DNA of 64,000 nucleotides from CBDFKF01 sp965248765. GTDB taxonomy: Bacteria > Pseudomonadota > Alphaproteobacteria > VGEJ01. The stretch is taken from NCBI GenBank assembly GCA_965248765.1, contig CBDFKF010000003.1, forward strand, positions 62,001 through 126,000, given 5' to 3'. Positions within the stretch are counted from its first letter, which is position 1; every line of letters starts with the position of its first letter. Made by a program: the position numbers and the translations under genes. Shown piece after piece: positions 44,401 through 52,675 of this stretch. A model generated the notes under the pieces. The model ran no database searches. It was not told the DNA's origin and worked only from the letters and a program-made list of their open reading frames with translations.

Positions 44401-44556
44401 CGGTTCATCATTCCTATGGCGATCACCATCGTCTTCGGCCTCGCGCTTGCGACCTTGCTGGTGCTGGTGCTCGTGCCGGTGTTGGTCGGCATCCAGGAGG
44501 ACATCAAGCGGCTGATCTTCGGCCGCATCGCGCTCGAGCGCGCCGCTGCCGAATAG
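41437..44556 (+). CDS. RND efflux pump inner-membrane transporter
   Basis: 1039 aa, full length for the AcrB/HAE family with twelve membrane helices in two halves. TM4 has TLGIIVDDAIVVGEH, with the Asp pair that carries protons, and the second half GLAGILVNDSIILVRTIEERL. The pump exports drugs, bile-salt-like or lipid compounds with the adaptor upstream. Sequence is closer to the environmental 'efflux RND permease' branch than to AcrB, and the substrate cannot be inferred. It ends 3 bases from trkH on the other strand, leaving no room for a terminator. Confidence 0.95.
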   Translation: MSPTELVRLFVRHRNAANLLAILAIVLGIVSVVRLNTQFFPDFGIDYIVVSVVWPGASAEDVEANIVAAVEPEVRFLDSVKQVISFSVEGSAVVLVEFEAGTNMQAALSDVESAIGQITTLPEDSERPVTNRIVRYDTISRLVISGPVPEAVLKALAKRVRDELLAIGVDQVELFGARDEEIWVEVAPETLRRLDLTLADIGARIAGSSQDLPLGTLEGSFEKQIRSLGLATDAAEIGAIEVRALKTGEKIYVRDIARLSDSFKDDDETARRGGSPAIELHILRSTAADALEQASIVNDYVERTASTLPPEIRFEHYDVQAALISDRINLLLRNGAGGLVLVLVVLFIFLSGRLAFWVAAGIPIALMATMAVMLASGQSINMVSLFALIMTLGIIVDDAIVVGEHSATLRSRGLGPLEAAEQGALRMLAPVTAASLTTIAAFVPILMIGDVIGQIVAAIPYVVVAVLVASLAECFLILPAHMRDAMRWGDGSVSRFRQWFDDRFERSRDGAFATLVTAAVRWRYLTVSIALGALIVCAGLIAGGRIPFNFFPSPEADVVFANIVYPPGTPRAETERMIRELERALDVAEERLTDGDGGLVVMSFGKVGRSQADAFQSVKGDHLGGVHVELAPSDSRTVRTPEFITAWRQEIVLLAGVERISLNERQGGPPGREIDVRITGGSVAVLKDAAIAMRDALQRMAGVRDIEDDLPYGKQEVKLSLTPRGRALGFTTESVGRQVRDAFEGRIAKRFARGDEEVVVRVQYPRGEVDAGTLRDLYLRAPGGAEVALAEVVAVTEARGFARIRRQDGVREVAVTAEVDETITTNNEVLTELRTTAVPEIAERFGVAVDFAGKAEEQERTLGDMKIGAAIALVSIYVILAWVFASYSRPAVVMAIIPFGIIGAILGHLIMGYNLTILSLIALLGLAGILVNDSIILVRTIEERLEGGERLKDAVVGGAADRLRAVLLTSLTTIGGLLPLLFETSLQARFIIPMAITIVFGLALATLLVLVLVPVLVGIQEDIKRLIFGRIALERAAAE

Positions 44557-44559
44557 GCG

Positions 44560-46008
44560 TCATGCGCGCCAGAACGCGCGCGTGAACAACACCAACACAG
44601 TAAACAGCTCGAGCCGGCCGAGCAGCATGCCTGCTGCGAGCAGCCATTTCGCCTCATCCGGCAGGGGAGCAAACGTTCCCGAGGGCCCGATTACGTCGCC
44701 AAGACCAGGGCCGACGTTCGCGATGGCCGTGCCGGCGCCGGAGATGGCCGTGGTGAAATCGAGACCCGTCAGTGTCAAGCCCGCGGTCAACAATCCGAAG
44801 ATCAGCGCGAAGACGAAGACGAATGTCATCACGGCGTCCATCACCGAGTCGGGGATCGGGCGCCCGTTGTAACGGGGAATGACTACGGCATGCGGTTGCC
44901 ATACCCGGTTGAGCTGCACGCGGGCGGTTTGAAACAGCACTTGGTAACGAAACACCTTGATGCCGCAAGAGGTAGAGCCGGCGCAGCCGCCGATGAACAT
45001 GAAAAACAGAAACGCGGCCATGGGAAAACTCCCCCACAGCCCGTAGTCGGCCGTCGAATAGCCGGTGCCGGTGATGATCGAGATCACGTTAAAGGCGGAG
45101 TAGCGGAGCGCCGCCCCGGGATCAACGCCGTCGCCGAGCCACTGCCAGCAGGCGACCGCGAGGATTCCGATCACCACGATCCCGAGAAACGTCTGCACCT
45201 GGCTGTCGCGGGCGAGCTGGCCGGGGCGCCGCTGAACCGCCTCGAGGTAGAGCACGAAGGGGAGGCTACCCACGATCATGAACAACGCGATGATCCCGTC
45301 AACCGCCGCACTGTCGAAATGCCCGACGGACTGGTCCGAGGTCGAAAATCCGCCGGTGGCGATGGTCGTCATGGCGTGGGCGATGGCATCGAATGTGCTC
45401 ATGCCGGCGGCCGACAGTGCGAGGATACAGATGGTGGTCAGTGCGGCGTAAATGATGCCGATGAACAGCGCGATCTGGGCAGCCCGCGGTAGCACCTTCT
45501 CGGAGCTGTCGGTAGATTCCGTGCGGAAGAGCTGCATGCCGCCGATCCGCAGCGCCGGCAGAATGGCGATGGCCATGACGATGATGCCGATGCCACCGAG
45601 CCACTGCAGCAACGCTCGCCACATCAGAAGACCGCGCGGGGCCGAATCGAGTCCGGCGATCACCGTCGAGCCAGTGGTGGTGATGCCGGACATCGCCTCG
45701 AAGAACGCGTCGGTGTAGCTGAGACCGAGCTCCGCGAAGCGCAGTGGCAGGGCGGCTACGGCGGCAATGACGACCCAGCTCATCGTCGTCAGCACGAAAG
45801 CCTGTCGCGTGCTCAAGCCTCTCGGGCCGCCGCGGTTGGCCAGGATCAAGCAACCGCCGATGAAAACGGCCAGGCCACACGATCCGAGAAACGCCTTCCA
45901 GTTGGGACTGCCGGTCGCGGCGTCGATCGCTGCTGGAACGAGCATGGCGATGCCCAACATCGATACGAAGATGCCGACGACGAACAGAACGGGGCGAAAA
46001 TCGATCAC
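44560..46008 (-). CDS. trkH: Trk-type potassium uptake membrane protein
   Basis: 482 aa from a GTG at 46008 (MIDFRPVLFVVGIFVSMLGIAML). The four pore loops that form the K+ filter are visible: SGITTTGSTV, TIATGGFST, IITGTGYSTADYG and ISGAGTAIANVGPG. It works with the TrkA NAD-binding protein, not in this window. Length matches TrkH (about 483). Confidence 0.95.
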   Translation of the reverse strand: MIDFRPVLFVVGIFVSMLGIAMLVPAAIDAATGSPNWKAFLGSCGLAVFIGGCLILANRGGPRGLSTRQAFVLTTMSWVVIAAVAALPLRFAELGLSYTDAFFEAMSGITTTGSTVIAGLDSAPRGLLMWRALLQWLGGIGIIVMAIAILPALRIGGMQLFRTESTDSSEKVLPRAAQIALFIGIIYAALTTICILALSAAGMSTFDAIAHAMTTIATGGFSTSDQSVGHFDSAAVDGIIALFMIVGSLPFVLYLEAVQRRPGQLARDSQVQTFLGIVVIGILAVACWQWLGDGVDPGAALRYSAFNVISIITGTGYSTADYGLWGSFPMAAFLFFMFIGGCAGSTSCGIKVFRYQVLFQTARVQLNRVWQPHAVVIPRYNGRPIPDSVMDAVMTFVFVFALIFGLLTAGLTLTGLDFTTAISGAGTAIANVGPGLGDVIGPSGTFAPLPDEAKWLLAAGMLLGRLELFTVLVLFTRAFWRA

Positions 46009-46066
46009 GATGGCCGGTTTTCGATCGGCGTGGGCTTGACGGGCGATTCCCCGAAGGCGAGCGCCC

Positions 46067-46714
46067 TCAGGTGTTCATACGAGATACCGGGTTCCCGATA
46101 ATCGCCAGGAACTCGCGACGCGTCGTGGGATCGTCGCGAAAAGCACCGAGCATGTCGCTCGTGACCATCACCGTCCCCGGTTTGTGCACGCCCCTGGTGG
46201 TCATGCAGTGGTGGGTAGCCTCCACCACCACAGCGACGCCCTTGGGCTCGAGCACTTCGGCGATAGTGCCGGCGATCTGCGCTGTGAGCTTCTCCTGAAT
46301 CTGCAGACGCCGGCCGTATACCTCGACGACGCGGGCAAGCTTGCTGATGCCGACCACCTTTCGGTCGGGCAGATAGGCGATATGGACCTGCCCAATGATC
46401 GGCGCGATGTGGTGCTCACAGAAGCTCTCAAGCCGAATGCCCCTGAGGACGATCATTTCGTCGTAGCCATCGACCTCCTCGAAGGTGCGTTGGAGTATCT
46501 GCGTAGGATCTTGGTCGTAGCCCGAAAAGTATTCCTGCCACGCCTGCATGACCCGGGACGGCGTATCGGCAAGCCCTTCACGATCGGGATCATCCCCGGC
46601 CCAGCGGAGCAACGTGCGGACCGCTTCTTTCACGGCTTCGCGACTCGGTCGCTGCAGCGCTGCGGACCGGCCGACAGTCTCGGTTTGGAGTTGTAATTCG
46701 GTTGTCGAGCTCAC
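46067..46714 (-). CDS. folE: GTP cyclohydrolase I
   Basis: 215 aa from a GTG with GGGAGA in front. Zinc ligands are Cys in SFCEHHIAPI with His, and Cys in THHCMTTRGVHKPG. YLPDRKVVGISKLARVVEVYGRRLQIQEKL is the pterin-forming core. It makes 7,8-dihydroneopterin triphosphate for folate and, in some bacteria, queuosine. Confidence 0.96.
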   Translation of the reverse strand: MSSTTELQLQTETVGRSAALQRPSREAVKEAVRTLLRWAGDDPDREGLADTPSRVMQAWQEYFSGYDQDPTQILQRTFEEVDGYDEMIVLRGIRLESFCEHHIAPIIGQVHIAYLPDRKVVGISKLARVVEVYGRRLQIQEKLTAQIAGTIAEVLEPKGVAVVVEATHHCMTTRGVHKPGTVMVTSDMLGAFRDDPTTRREFLAIIGNPVSRMNT

Positions 46715-46802
46715 GCGGGGTCTCCCTTCACATAGCGATTGGCGGAGCGCTCATGCCCGCAAATGACCCATGGCGATGGGATGGCGTTGTCGCCGCAGCG
46801 CT

Positions 46803-47195
46803 TCAGTTGATCTTGGCGCCCTCGTGCGGACTATCAAGGGAGAATGCGGGGATGCTGACATCAAAGACATCGCCGCTCTCACCTTCCATCTGGTAGGTGC
46901 CGACCATGATGCCGGAAGCCGTCCCCAGGGGCGTGCCGCTCGTGTATTCGTAGGCCTCGCCAGGTTTGAGCACGGGCTGCTCGCCGACGACCCCGGCTCC
47001 GCGCACCTCTTGCACTCGCCCAAGCGCGTCCGTGATCTTCCAAAAGCGGTTGCGAAGCTGGACGGTCTCGCCACCCCGGTTTTCGATGCGAATCCAGTAT
47101 GCCCAGACAAAGTGACTCTCCTGCGGCGCCGATTGATCCTCCAGGAAGAAGGGCTTCACTGTCACTTCTATGTCCCGGGTCTCGGCGCTGTACAT
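46803..47195 (-). CDS. apaG: ApaG domain protein (Co2+/Mg2+ efflux-associated)
   Basis: 130 aa from the ATG at 47195; the preceding codon is a GTG that could also start. MYSAETRDIEVTVKPFFLEDQS, WAYWIRIENRGGETVQLRNRFWKITDALG and VGTYQMEGESGDVFDVSIPAFSLDSP are the strands of the ApaG beta-sandwich. Its molecular role is unclear. It is usual for apaG to stand near metZ in alphaproteobacteria. Confidence 0.93.
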   Translation of the reverse strand: MYSAETRDIEVTVKPFFLEDQSAPQESHFVWAYWIRIENRGGETVQLRNRFWKITDALGRVQEVRGAGVVGEQPVLKPGEAYEYTSGTPLGTASGIMVGTYQMEGESGDVFDVSIPAFSLDSPHEGAKIN

Positions 47196-47295
47196 CACTC
47201 ACATCCTTTACTGAGCCATGGCGCGGCGCGCTTCCCGCAGCCCGCGTAATATGGCGCCGTGCCGCCTGGCTTGTCCAGGACAGGCGGCCTCCGGA

Positions 47296-48504
47296 TCACG
47301 CGGCCGCGAGTGCCTGCACGATATCGTCTTGAAGGTCTGCCGGATCCTCAAGACCGACCGAGAGCCGCACCATCCCCTCGCTGATGCCAAGCCGCGCGCA
47401 TTCCTCGGTGCCGAGGCGCTGGTGGGTCGTCGTCAACGGATGGGTGATCAGGCTTTTGGCATCGCCGAGGTTGTTGGAGATATCGATCAGCTGAAGGTTG
47501 TTGAGGAAACGGAAGACCCGGTCCTGCCTGCCGTCGACCTCGAAAGTGATGATCGAGCCTGGGGCAGTCATCTGGCGGCGAACCAGGTCGTGTTGGGGAT
47601 GGCTCGGCAGCCCCGGGTAGACGACGCGTCCGACATCGTTGAGCCGCTCGAGGAAGTCGGCGATCTCTCTTGCATTCCGACAATGCTGTTCGACGCGGAG
47701 CTCCAGCGTCTCCAGGCCCTTCAGAAGCACCCAAGCGTTGAACGGACTCATGCTCGGGCCAGTATGGCGCAGATATGGCGTCAACAGCTCCTCGCAGAAC
47801 TGGGCATCGCCGAGAATCGCGCCGCCGAGACATCGGCCCTGCCCGTCGATGTGCTTGGTCGCTGAATAGACGACGATGTCGGCACCCTGCTCGAGCGGGC
47901 GCTGCAAGATCGGCGTTGCGAACACGTTATCGACGATGAGACGTGCGCCCACGCGATGACAGATCTCGGCAACAGCAGCGATGTCGATGATCTCGAGCGT
48001 CGGATTGGCGGGAGTTTCCAGGAAAGCGCAAACGGTGTCGGGCCTCACTGCTTGCCGCCATTGGTCGAGGTCGGGGCCGTCGACCAGTGTGACGTCGACA
48101 CCGAACCGTGGCAGCACTTCATCGAGGATGTAGCGGCACGAGCCGAACAGCGCGCGCGCGGCGAGGACGTGATCCCCGGTTTTGAGCTGGCATATGAGAG
48201 CGGCATTGACGGCCGCCATGCCGCTCGCCGTTGCGCACGCCTCCTCGGCGCCCTCGATGAGCGCGACACGCTCTTGGAACATCCGCACGGTCGGGTTGCT
48301 GAAGCGAGAATAGACGAAGCCATCGGCATCGCCGGCAAATCGAGCGGCCGCTTCCTCGGCACTCCGGTAGCAAAAGCCGGATGTCAGAAATAGCGCTTCG
48401 CTGGTCTCGCCAAAATCTGAGCGCACGGTGCCGCCGCGTACTTGGCGAGTGCGGCGGCGCCAGTTTTGCGCCGTTTTGTTTCCGGGGGATCGGTGTTGAG
48501 ACAT
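47296..48504 (-). CDS. metZ: O-succinylhomoserine sulfhydrylase
   Basis: 402 aa, Cys/Met-metabolism PLP enzyme. The PLP lysine is in VVYSATKHIDGQGRCLGG. The opening LRTQAVRGGT-like KLVRGGTVRSDFGETSEALF region and FVYSRFSNPTVRMFQ are typical of MetZ. It makes homocysteine from O-succinylhomoserine and sulfide. The gene lies behind a SAM-II riboswitch and a terminator, so it should be shut down when S-adenosylmethionine is high. Confidence 0.94.
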   Translation of the reverse strand: MSQHRSPGNKTAQNWRRRTRQVRGGTVRSDFGETSEALFLTSGFCYRSAEEAAARFAGDADGFVYSRFSNPTVRMFQERVALIEGAEEACATASGMAAVNAALICQLKTGDHVLAARALFGSCRYILDEVLPRFGVDVTLVDGPDLDQWRQAVRPDTVCAFLETPANPTLEIIDIAAVAEICHRVGARLIVDNVFATPILQRPLEQGADIVVYSATKHIDGQGRCLGGAILGDAQFCEELLTPYLRHTGPSMSPFNAWVLLKGLETLELRVEQHCRNAREIADFLERLNDVGRVVYPGLPSHPQHDLVRRQMTAPGSIITFEVDGRQDRVFRFLNNLQLIDISNNLGDAKSLITHPLTTTHQRLGTEECARLGISEGMVRLSVGLEDPADLQDDIVQALAAA

Positions 48505-48519
48505 GTTGATCCACCTTGC

Positions 48520-48545
48520 AACACAAAACCCGGCACACGGCCGGG
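48520..48545 (-). terminator. intrinsic terminator in the metZ leader
   Basis: On the minus strand CCCGGC, loop CGTGT and GCCGGG form a 6-base-pair stem directly followed by TTTTGTGTT. It lies between the SAM-II aptamer and the metZ start, in the position of a SAM-controlled terminator. Confidence 0.85.
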
Positions 48546-48554
48546 CTCTGTTGA

Positions 48555-48610
48555 CCTCTTTAGCCGCTTGTTTAACGTGGCCGCAATCTGATCACTCAAA
48601 TCACCACGCG
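48555..48610 (-). promoter_or_regulatory. SAM-II riboswitch (metA motif) upstream of metZ
   Basis: The minus-strand leader holds the consensus blocks of SAM-II in order: CGTGGTGATTTGA (48596-48608), GCCACGTTAAACAA (48568-48581) and GCTAAAGAGG (48555-48564). The CGTGG and CCACG parts pair as stem P1, and the downstream block forms the pseudoknot. SAM-II is known almost only from alphaproteobacteria and related marine DNA. Binding of S-adenosylmethionine lowers expression of the methionine gene downstream. Confidence 0.95.
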
Positions 48611-48664
48611 AAAGCGAGTCATAATGGCGCACGGATTCGGCGTCAAGCCGAGCCAGCGGCGGGT

Positions 48665-49630
48665 TCAGGGCGCGACGCTGCAGGAACCACCGCCGAGGAC
48701 GCAGAACTTCGCACAGTGCGGGTGGTTGAGCTTGACCTTGCCGGCTGCGCCGGCGAGCGTCTCGCCCATTTCGAACTGGTGATCGTAGGCCAGCAGCGTG
48801 CATGGAACGACGACCGGCGCGGCGGCGCCCTTGCGCTTGACCACCATGCGCGAGGTCGCACACATCATCGCGTCGGGATCGACGCCGAGGATGCCCCAGC
48901 AGGCGTCGGTGATCTCGGGCACGTCGACCTGAGCATCCATCTCAGGAAAGATCACGAGTGTCGCTGGATCGTACGGATCGACCGGGATGCGGTGTGCCGC
49001 GAATAACGCCGCATAGCCGTCCCGCAGCTCATTTTCATTGCTGGTCCAAAGCGTTCGGCCCGCGACGTTGATGTGGAAGCCGTTCTCGGCCAACCAAACG
49101 AGACCTTTGAGGGTAGGCGCCCATGAACGCGGCCCGCGCTCGGCCTCATGTAGTGTTTGGTTGTAGTGATCGAGTGAAACGCGAATGGTGAGACGATCGC
49201 CGTGCCGCTCGCGGAGGCCCAACAGCGGCTCGGCGAGCTTCATCATCGGGCGCATGGCGTTGGTGAGCACAAGTGCCCGAAACCCTCGTTCGAGGGAATC
49301 GGAGATCATCGCGATGATCTCCGGGTTCATGAACGGCTCGCCGCCGGTGAATCCAATCTCTTGGGTCGGTGCGTCGAGCGCCGCGATCTCGTCGAGATGG
49401 CCGCGCACCTCCTCGGCCGTCAGGTAGACAAGACGGTCGTTGTGGGGGCTCGACTCGATGTAGCAGTGCTCGCAGGTGAGATTGCACAACGTGCCTGTGT
49501 TGAACCAGAGCGTCCGAAGGCCGACGAGATCGACCGAGGCACGACGCGCGCCGGTAGCAGTGCGATCGGCGTCGCTGAACTTAGCCGGGTCGAGCGGTTG
49601 GAACCGCTCCTCAGCGGTACTGATCGCCAT
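48665..49630 (-). CDS. radical SAM protein of unknown function
   Basis: 321 aa. The cluster motif is CNLTCEHC (C-X3-C-X2-C) at about residues 49-56, followed by GFTGGEPFMNPEI, the SAM-binding GGE. The C-terminal third has further cysteines (CWGILGVDPDAMMC, then HCAKFCVLGGGSCSVAP), which may bind a second cluster as in SPASM/twitch proteins. It is a single gene divergent from the tRNA. There is no peptide-precursor gene nearby, so a metabolite or tRNA substrate is as likely as a peptide. Confidence 0.88.
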   Translation of the reverse strand: MAISTAEERFQPLDPAKFSDADRTATGARRASVDLVGLRTLWFNTGTLCNLTCEHCYIESSPHNDRLVYLTAEEVRGHLDEIAALDAPTQEIGFTGGEPFMNPEIIAMISDSLERGFRALVLTNAMRPMMKLAEPLLGLRERHGDRLTIRVSLDHYNQTLHEAERGPRSWAPTLKGLVWLAENGFHINVAGRTLWTSNENELRDGYAALFAAHRIPVDPYDPATLVIFPEMDAQVDVPEITDACWGILGVDPDAMMCATSRMVVKRKGAAAPVVVPCTLLAYDHQFEMGETLAGAAGKVKLNHPHCAKFCVLGGGSCSVAP

Positions 49631-49805
49631 GCGTCAAAGCCTGTACCTGTGCGAGGACAGCCGAACTTCCCGGGCGCGTGGCTGTTTGTCAACCGAGGCG
49701 ACGTCGGGCTCACCGAGCCGTGATGGCGGGGTGCGCCCCCGGTGCCCCAGTGGATGGGCTCGTTCGTTCTCTGGTGCGCACGAATGTGCTAGTTAAGACG
49801 GGCGC

Positions 49806-49879
49806 GCGGGCGTAGCTCAATGGTAGAGCAGAAGCTTCCCAAGCTTACGACGAGGGTTCGATTCCCTTCGCCCGCTCCA
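49806..49879 (+). tRNA. tRNA-Gly (CCC)
   Basis: 74 bases with encoded CCA. Acceptor arms GCGGGCG and CGCCCGC pair fully; D-arm GCTC/GAGC; anticodon loop TTCCCAA with CCC at 49838-49840; T-arm with GGTTCGATTCC. One mismatch closes the anticodon stem, as often seen in this species of tRNA. Confidence 0.97.
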
Positions 49880-49928
49880 ATGAGCGCGGATACTACTAAT
49901 GGGTGCTGAGGCACACTCGGGGGATGCC

Positions 49929-49970
49929 ATGACGGCTTCATATCCCTGGCTAGCGTCGTTCCGATGGTGA
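49929..49970 (+). CDS. trpL: trpE leader peptide with two Trp codons
   Basis: A 13-codon frame, MTASYPWLASFRW then TGA, begins 163 bases before trpE(G). GGGGGA stands 5 bases before its ATG. Two of 13 residues are Trp, one of them just before the stop, which is far above chance. In alphaproteobacteria, trpE(G) is commonly controlled by such a leader. The second Trp codon lies inside the hairpin at 49966-49993. Confidence 0.65.
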   Translation: MTASYPWLASFRW

Positions 49971-49993
49971 AGCGTCGACGCCCGCGCTCCACC
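49966..49993 (+). promoter_or_regulatory. trp leader hairpin (candidate attenuation element)
   Basis: GGTG (49966-49969) pairs with CACC (49990-49993), and AGCGT with GCGCT inside it, across one mismatch. A competing pairing joins GCTAGCG (49949-49955) with CGCTAGC (50020-50026). A T-rich CCTCTTTA follows at 50044-50051 behind only a weak stem, so the terminator arm is not proved. Confidence 0.5.
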
Positions 49994-50091
49994 TGATCCG
50001 AGCTCGTCCTCGATCACATCGCTAGCACGGTCCGCGCCGTTGGCCTCTTTAGGTGATGCCCCGGCATCGGCGCATAACCAGGAAAGCAGCC

Positions 50092-52245
50092 ATGTCCTAT
50101 CATTTCGAGAGCCGCACCGGCATCGCTATCGAGCGAACGATTACAGCGCTCGACTTCCCGGAAGGCATCGGCTTCATTGCCGATCGCCTGGACAGTACGC
50201 GCGGCGCCTTCTTTTCGTCCGGTGTCGAATACCCGGACCGTTATTCGCGGTGGGACTTTGGCTTTTGCGATCCACCAATCGAGATCAACGCCCGCGCTCG
50301 CCAGCTTCGCGTAGTGGCGCTGAACGAGCGCGGCGAGCGCTTGATCGCCATCTTCCGACCGCTGCTGGTGGGGCACGACTGCCGCCTGACCAGCGACGAA
50401 CCGCGCTGCCTCAAGCTCGAGATCGTCGGCGCCGAGCGCTTCTTCGCCGAGGAGGAGCGCAGTCTGCAACCTTCGCTGTTCAGTCCGCTGAGGCGCCTCA
50501 TCCATGCCTTCGCAGGCATCGATGACAGCTTCCTCGGCCTCTACGGTGCCTTCGGCTACGACTTAATCCACCAATTCGAGCCGATCGATCTGCATCTCGA
50601 TCGAAGCCCACAGCAGTCCGACCTCCGCCTTTTCCTCCCAGACTCGATCTATCTGGTCGATCGCCGCAAGGAGATGGCGCAACAGATCGACTATGAGATT
50701 TCCTCAGGCACGGTCGGCACGGCTGGGGCCGCACGCGACGTCTTTGCGCCAATGGCGCCCTCGCCAGCGCTGGCGGCCGACGGTGATCCGGAGATCACGA
50801 CCGACCATAGCGACGAGCGCTACGCCGCTAAAGTTGATGCAGCGCGCCGTCGGATCAAGGCGGGAGACATCTTCGAGATCGTTCTGTCGCGCCAATTCAG
50901 TGTGCCGTCCGCGCGCCGGCCGTCGTCGCTGTTTCAACGGTTCCGCGAACTCAATCCGAGTCCTTATGAGTTCCTTCTACAGTTTGGCGATGAGCAACTC
51001 ATCGGCACCTCGCCCGAAATGTACGTGCGGGTCGAAGGTGATCGGGTCGAGTCTTGCCCGATCGCCGGAACCGTCCGGCGCGGCGCGAATGCGATGGAGG
51101 ACGCCGACCGCATCCGTGCGCTCTACAACTCCGAAAAGGACGAAGTCGAGCTCACCATGTGCACCGATGTTGACCGCAACGACAAATCGCGGGTGTGCGT
51201 GCCGGGCTCCATCCGCCTGCTCGCGCGACGCACGATCGAGCGCTATGCTGGGCTATTCCATACGGTCGACCACGTCGAGGGCCGGCTGCGGCCCGGCCTC
51301 GACGGCATTGATGCGTTCCTTAGCCACATGTGGGCGGTGACGCTGACCGGCGCGCCGAAGAAGAAGGCGGTGCAGCTCATCGAGGAGACGGAGGCGACGC
51401 CGCGGTTGTGGTACGGCGGTGCCGTGGGCGGCCTCCTCTTCAATGGCGACATTAATACTGGCATCACCATTCGGACCGTCCATTTTGCAGCGGGCCTCGC
51501 CTCCTACCGCGCCGGTGCGACGCTGGTATGGGACTCGGACGGTTTAGCCGAAGCCACGGAGACACGAACCAAGGCGACGCCTTTCTTCCGCGCGATCGGC
51601 GAGGAGGAGCAGCCGCAAGCGCAGGCTGCGCTCGAGCAGATCGGGGACGGGGTGCAGATCGTCATGGTCGATAACGAGGATTCCTTCGTCCACACCCTGG
51701 GCGATTACTTTCGGCAGCGGGGCGCGGTCGTGCGGACGCTGCGCGCTGGCACGCCACTCGAGACTCTCCTGGCCGGGGGCCCAAGTCTGATCGTCCACTC
51801 GCCCGGCCCGGGACGCCCTCGCGAGTTCGGTGTACCCGAGCTAGTAACGGCGCTTTCGAAACACAGGGTGGCTCAATTCGGCGTGTGCCTTGGCCTGCAA
51901 GGAACGGTCGAGGCGTTCGGTGGCGAGCTCGCCGTTCTCGATGAGCCGCGCCACGGCAAGACCTGGTCTGTACAGCACACCGGTACTGGGCTTTTCTCAG
52001 GACTACCCAACCCCTGCGAGGTCGGTGCCTATCATTCGCTCATTGCCGTCCGCGACTCGATCCCACCGGAGCTGGAGGTGACGGCCTGGACCGAGGACGG
52101 CTTGGTGATGGCGGTTCAGCACCGCGAGTTGGCGATCGCCGCTGTGCAGTTTCATCCCGAGTCGATCTTGTCATTGGCCGACGGTCTCGGCCATCGCATC
52201 ATCGGCAACGTGTTGACCACGCTGCTTGAGCGATGCGCCCCGTGA
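50092..52245 (+). CDS. trpE(G): anthranilate synthase, fused TrpE and TrpG
   Basis: 717 aa from the ATG at 50092, chosen for AGGAAA about 8 bases upstream over a GTG at 50053. Residues about 1-510 are the chorismate-binding TrpE part (PIAGTVRRG, DVDRNDKSRVC, TGAPKKKAVQLIEE, YGGAVGGL). Residues about 525-717 are TrpG with Cys599 in GVCLGLQG and the C-terminal His-Glu in QFHPESIL. The fusion is typical of alphaproteobacteria such as Rhizobium and Azospirillum. It makes anthranilate from chorismate and glutamine. Confidence 0.96.
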   Translation: MSYHFESRTGIAIERTITALDFPEGIGFIADRLDSTRGAFFSSGVEYPDRYSRWDFGFCDPPIEINARARQLRVVALNERGERLIAIFRPLLVGHDCRLTSDEPRCLKLEIVGAERFFAEEERSLQPSLFSPLRRLIHAFAGIDDSFLGLYGAFGYDLIHQFEPIDLHLDRSPQQSDLRLFLPDSIYLVDRRKEMAQQIDYEISSGTVGTAGAARDVFAPMAPSPALAADGDPEITTDHSDERYAAKVDAARRRIKAGDIFEIVLSRQFSVPSARRPSSLFQRFRELNPSPYEFLLQFGDEQLIGTSPEMYVRVEGDRVESCPIAGTVRRGANAMEDADRIRALYNSEKDEVELTMCTDVDRNDKSRVCVPGSIRLLARRTIERYAGLFHTVDHVEGRLRPGLDGIDAFLSHMWAVTLTGAPKKKAVQLIEETEATPRLWYGGAVGGLLFNGDINTGITIRTVHFAAGLASYRAGATLVWDSDGLAEATETRTKATPFFRAIGEEEQPQAQAALEQIGDGVQIVMVDNEDSFVHTLGDYFRQRGAVVRTLRAGTPLETLLAGGPSLIVHSPGPGRPREFGVPELVTALSKHRVAQFGVCLGLQGTVEAFGGELAVLDEPRHGKTWSVQHTGTGLFSGLPNPCEVGAYHSLIAVRDSIPPELEVTAWTEDGLVMAVQHRELAIAAVQFHPESILSLADGLGHRIIGNVLTTLLERCAP

Positions 52246-52341
52246 GGCTCGGGCGTTCACTTGTCTCGGCGGCCAGCTGCGGTCATAGTCTGCGCACCGA
52301 CCGCCGCCATAAGCGGTGCGGGCACCAGGGAGGGGGATCAG

Positions 52342-52668
52342 ATGTTCCACCATATCGTGCACTTCAAGTACAAGCGTGGCTACAACAAGGCCGTCCATCC
52401 GCGGATGAAAAAGTTCTGCCGCGATGTGGTTGAAGGCCTGCCTGGTGCGGTCAGTTGCCACTACGGCGAGAACAAGGCTGAGACCTTCACGGCGCGGCAC
52501 ATCGGCAAAGGCTTTTCCCGGGGCTTCACCCATGTGTTGGTGGCGGTCTTTGAAAGCGCCAAAGCCCATGATGGCTACCATGTATCCGCCATCCACGATG
52601 CCATCGTACCGGTACTCGACAAGGTCGTTAAGGACTACGTGATCTGTGACTACGTAACGCGGGGGTAG
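52342..52668 (+). CDS. Dabb domain protein, first of a tandem pair
   Basis: 108 aa from the ATG at 52342 with AGGGAGGGGG in front. MFHHIVHFKYKRGYNKAVHP, IGKGFSRGFTHVLVAVF and KDYVICDYVTRG are the three blocks shared with the protein at 3441. It is 96 bases after trpE(G); whether it shares that transcript is not clear. Role unknown. Confidence 0.83.
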   Translation: MFHHIVHFKYKRGYNKAVHPRMKKFCRDVVEGLPGAVSCHYGENKAETFTARHIGKGFSRGFTHVLVAVFESAKAHDGYHVSAIHDAIVPVLDKVVKDYVICDYVTRG

Positions 52669-52675
52669 GGCGCAG

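Noticed and set aside
50027..50051. Intrinsic terminator of the trp leader
   Set aside because: The best stem before the T-rich stretch is only ACGG/CCGT; too weak to call as a feature.
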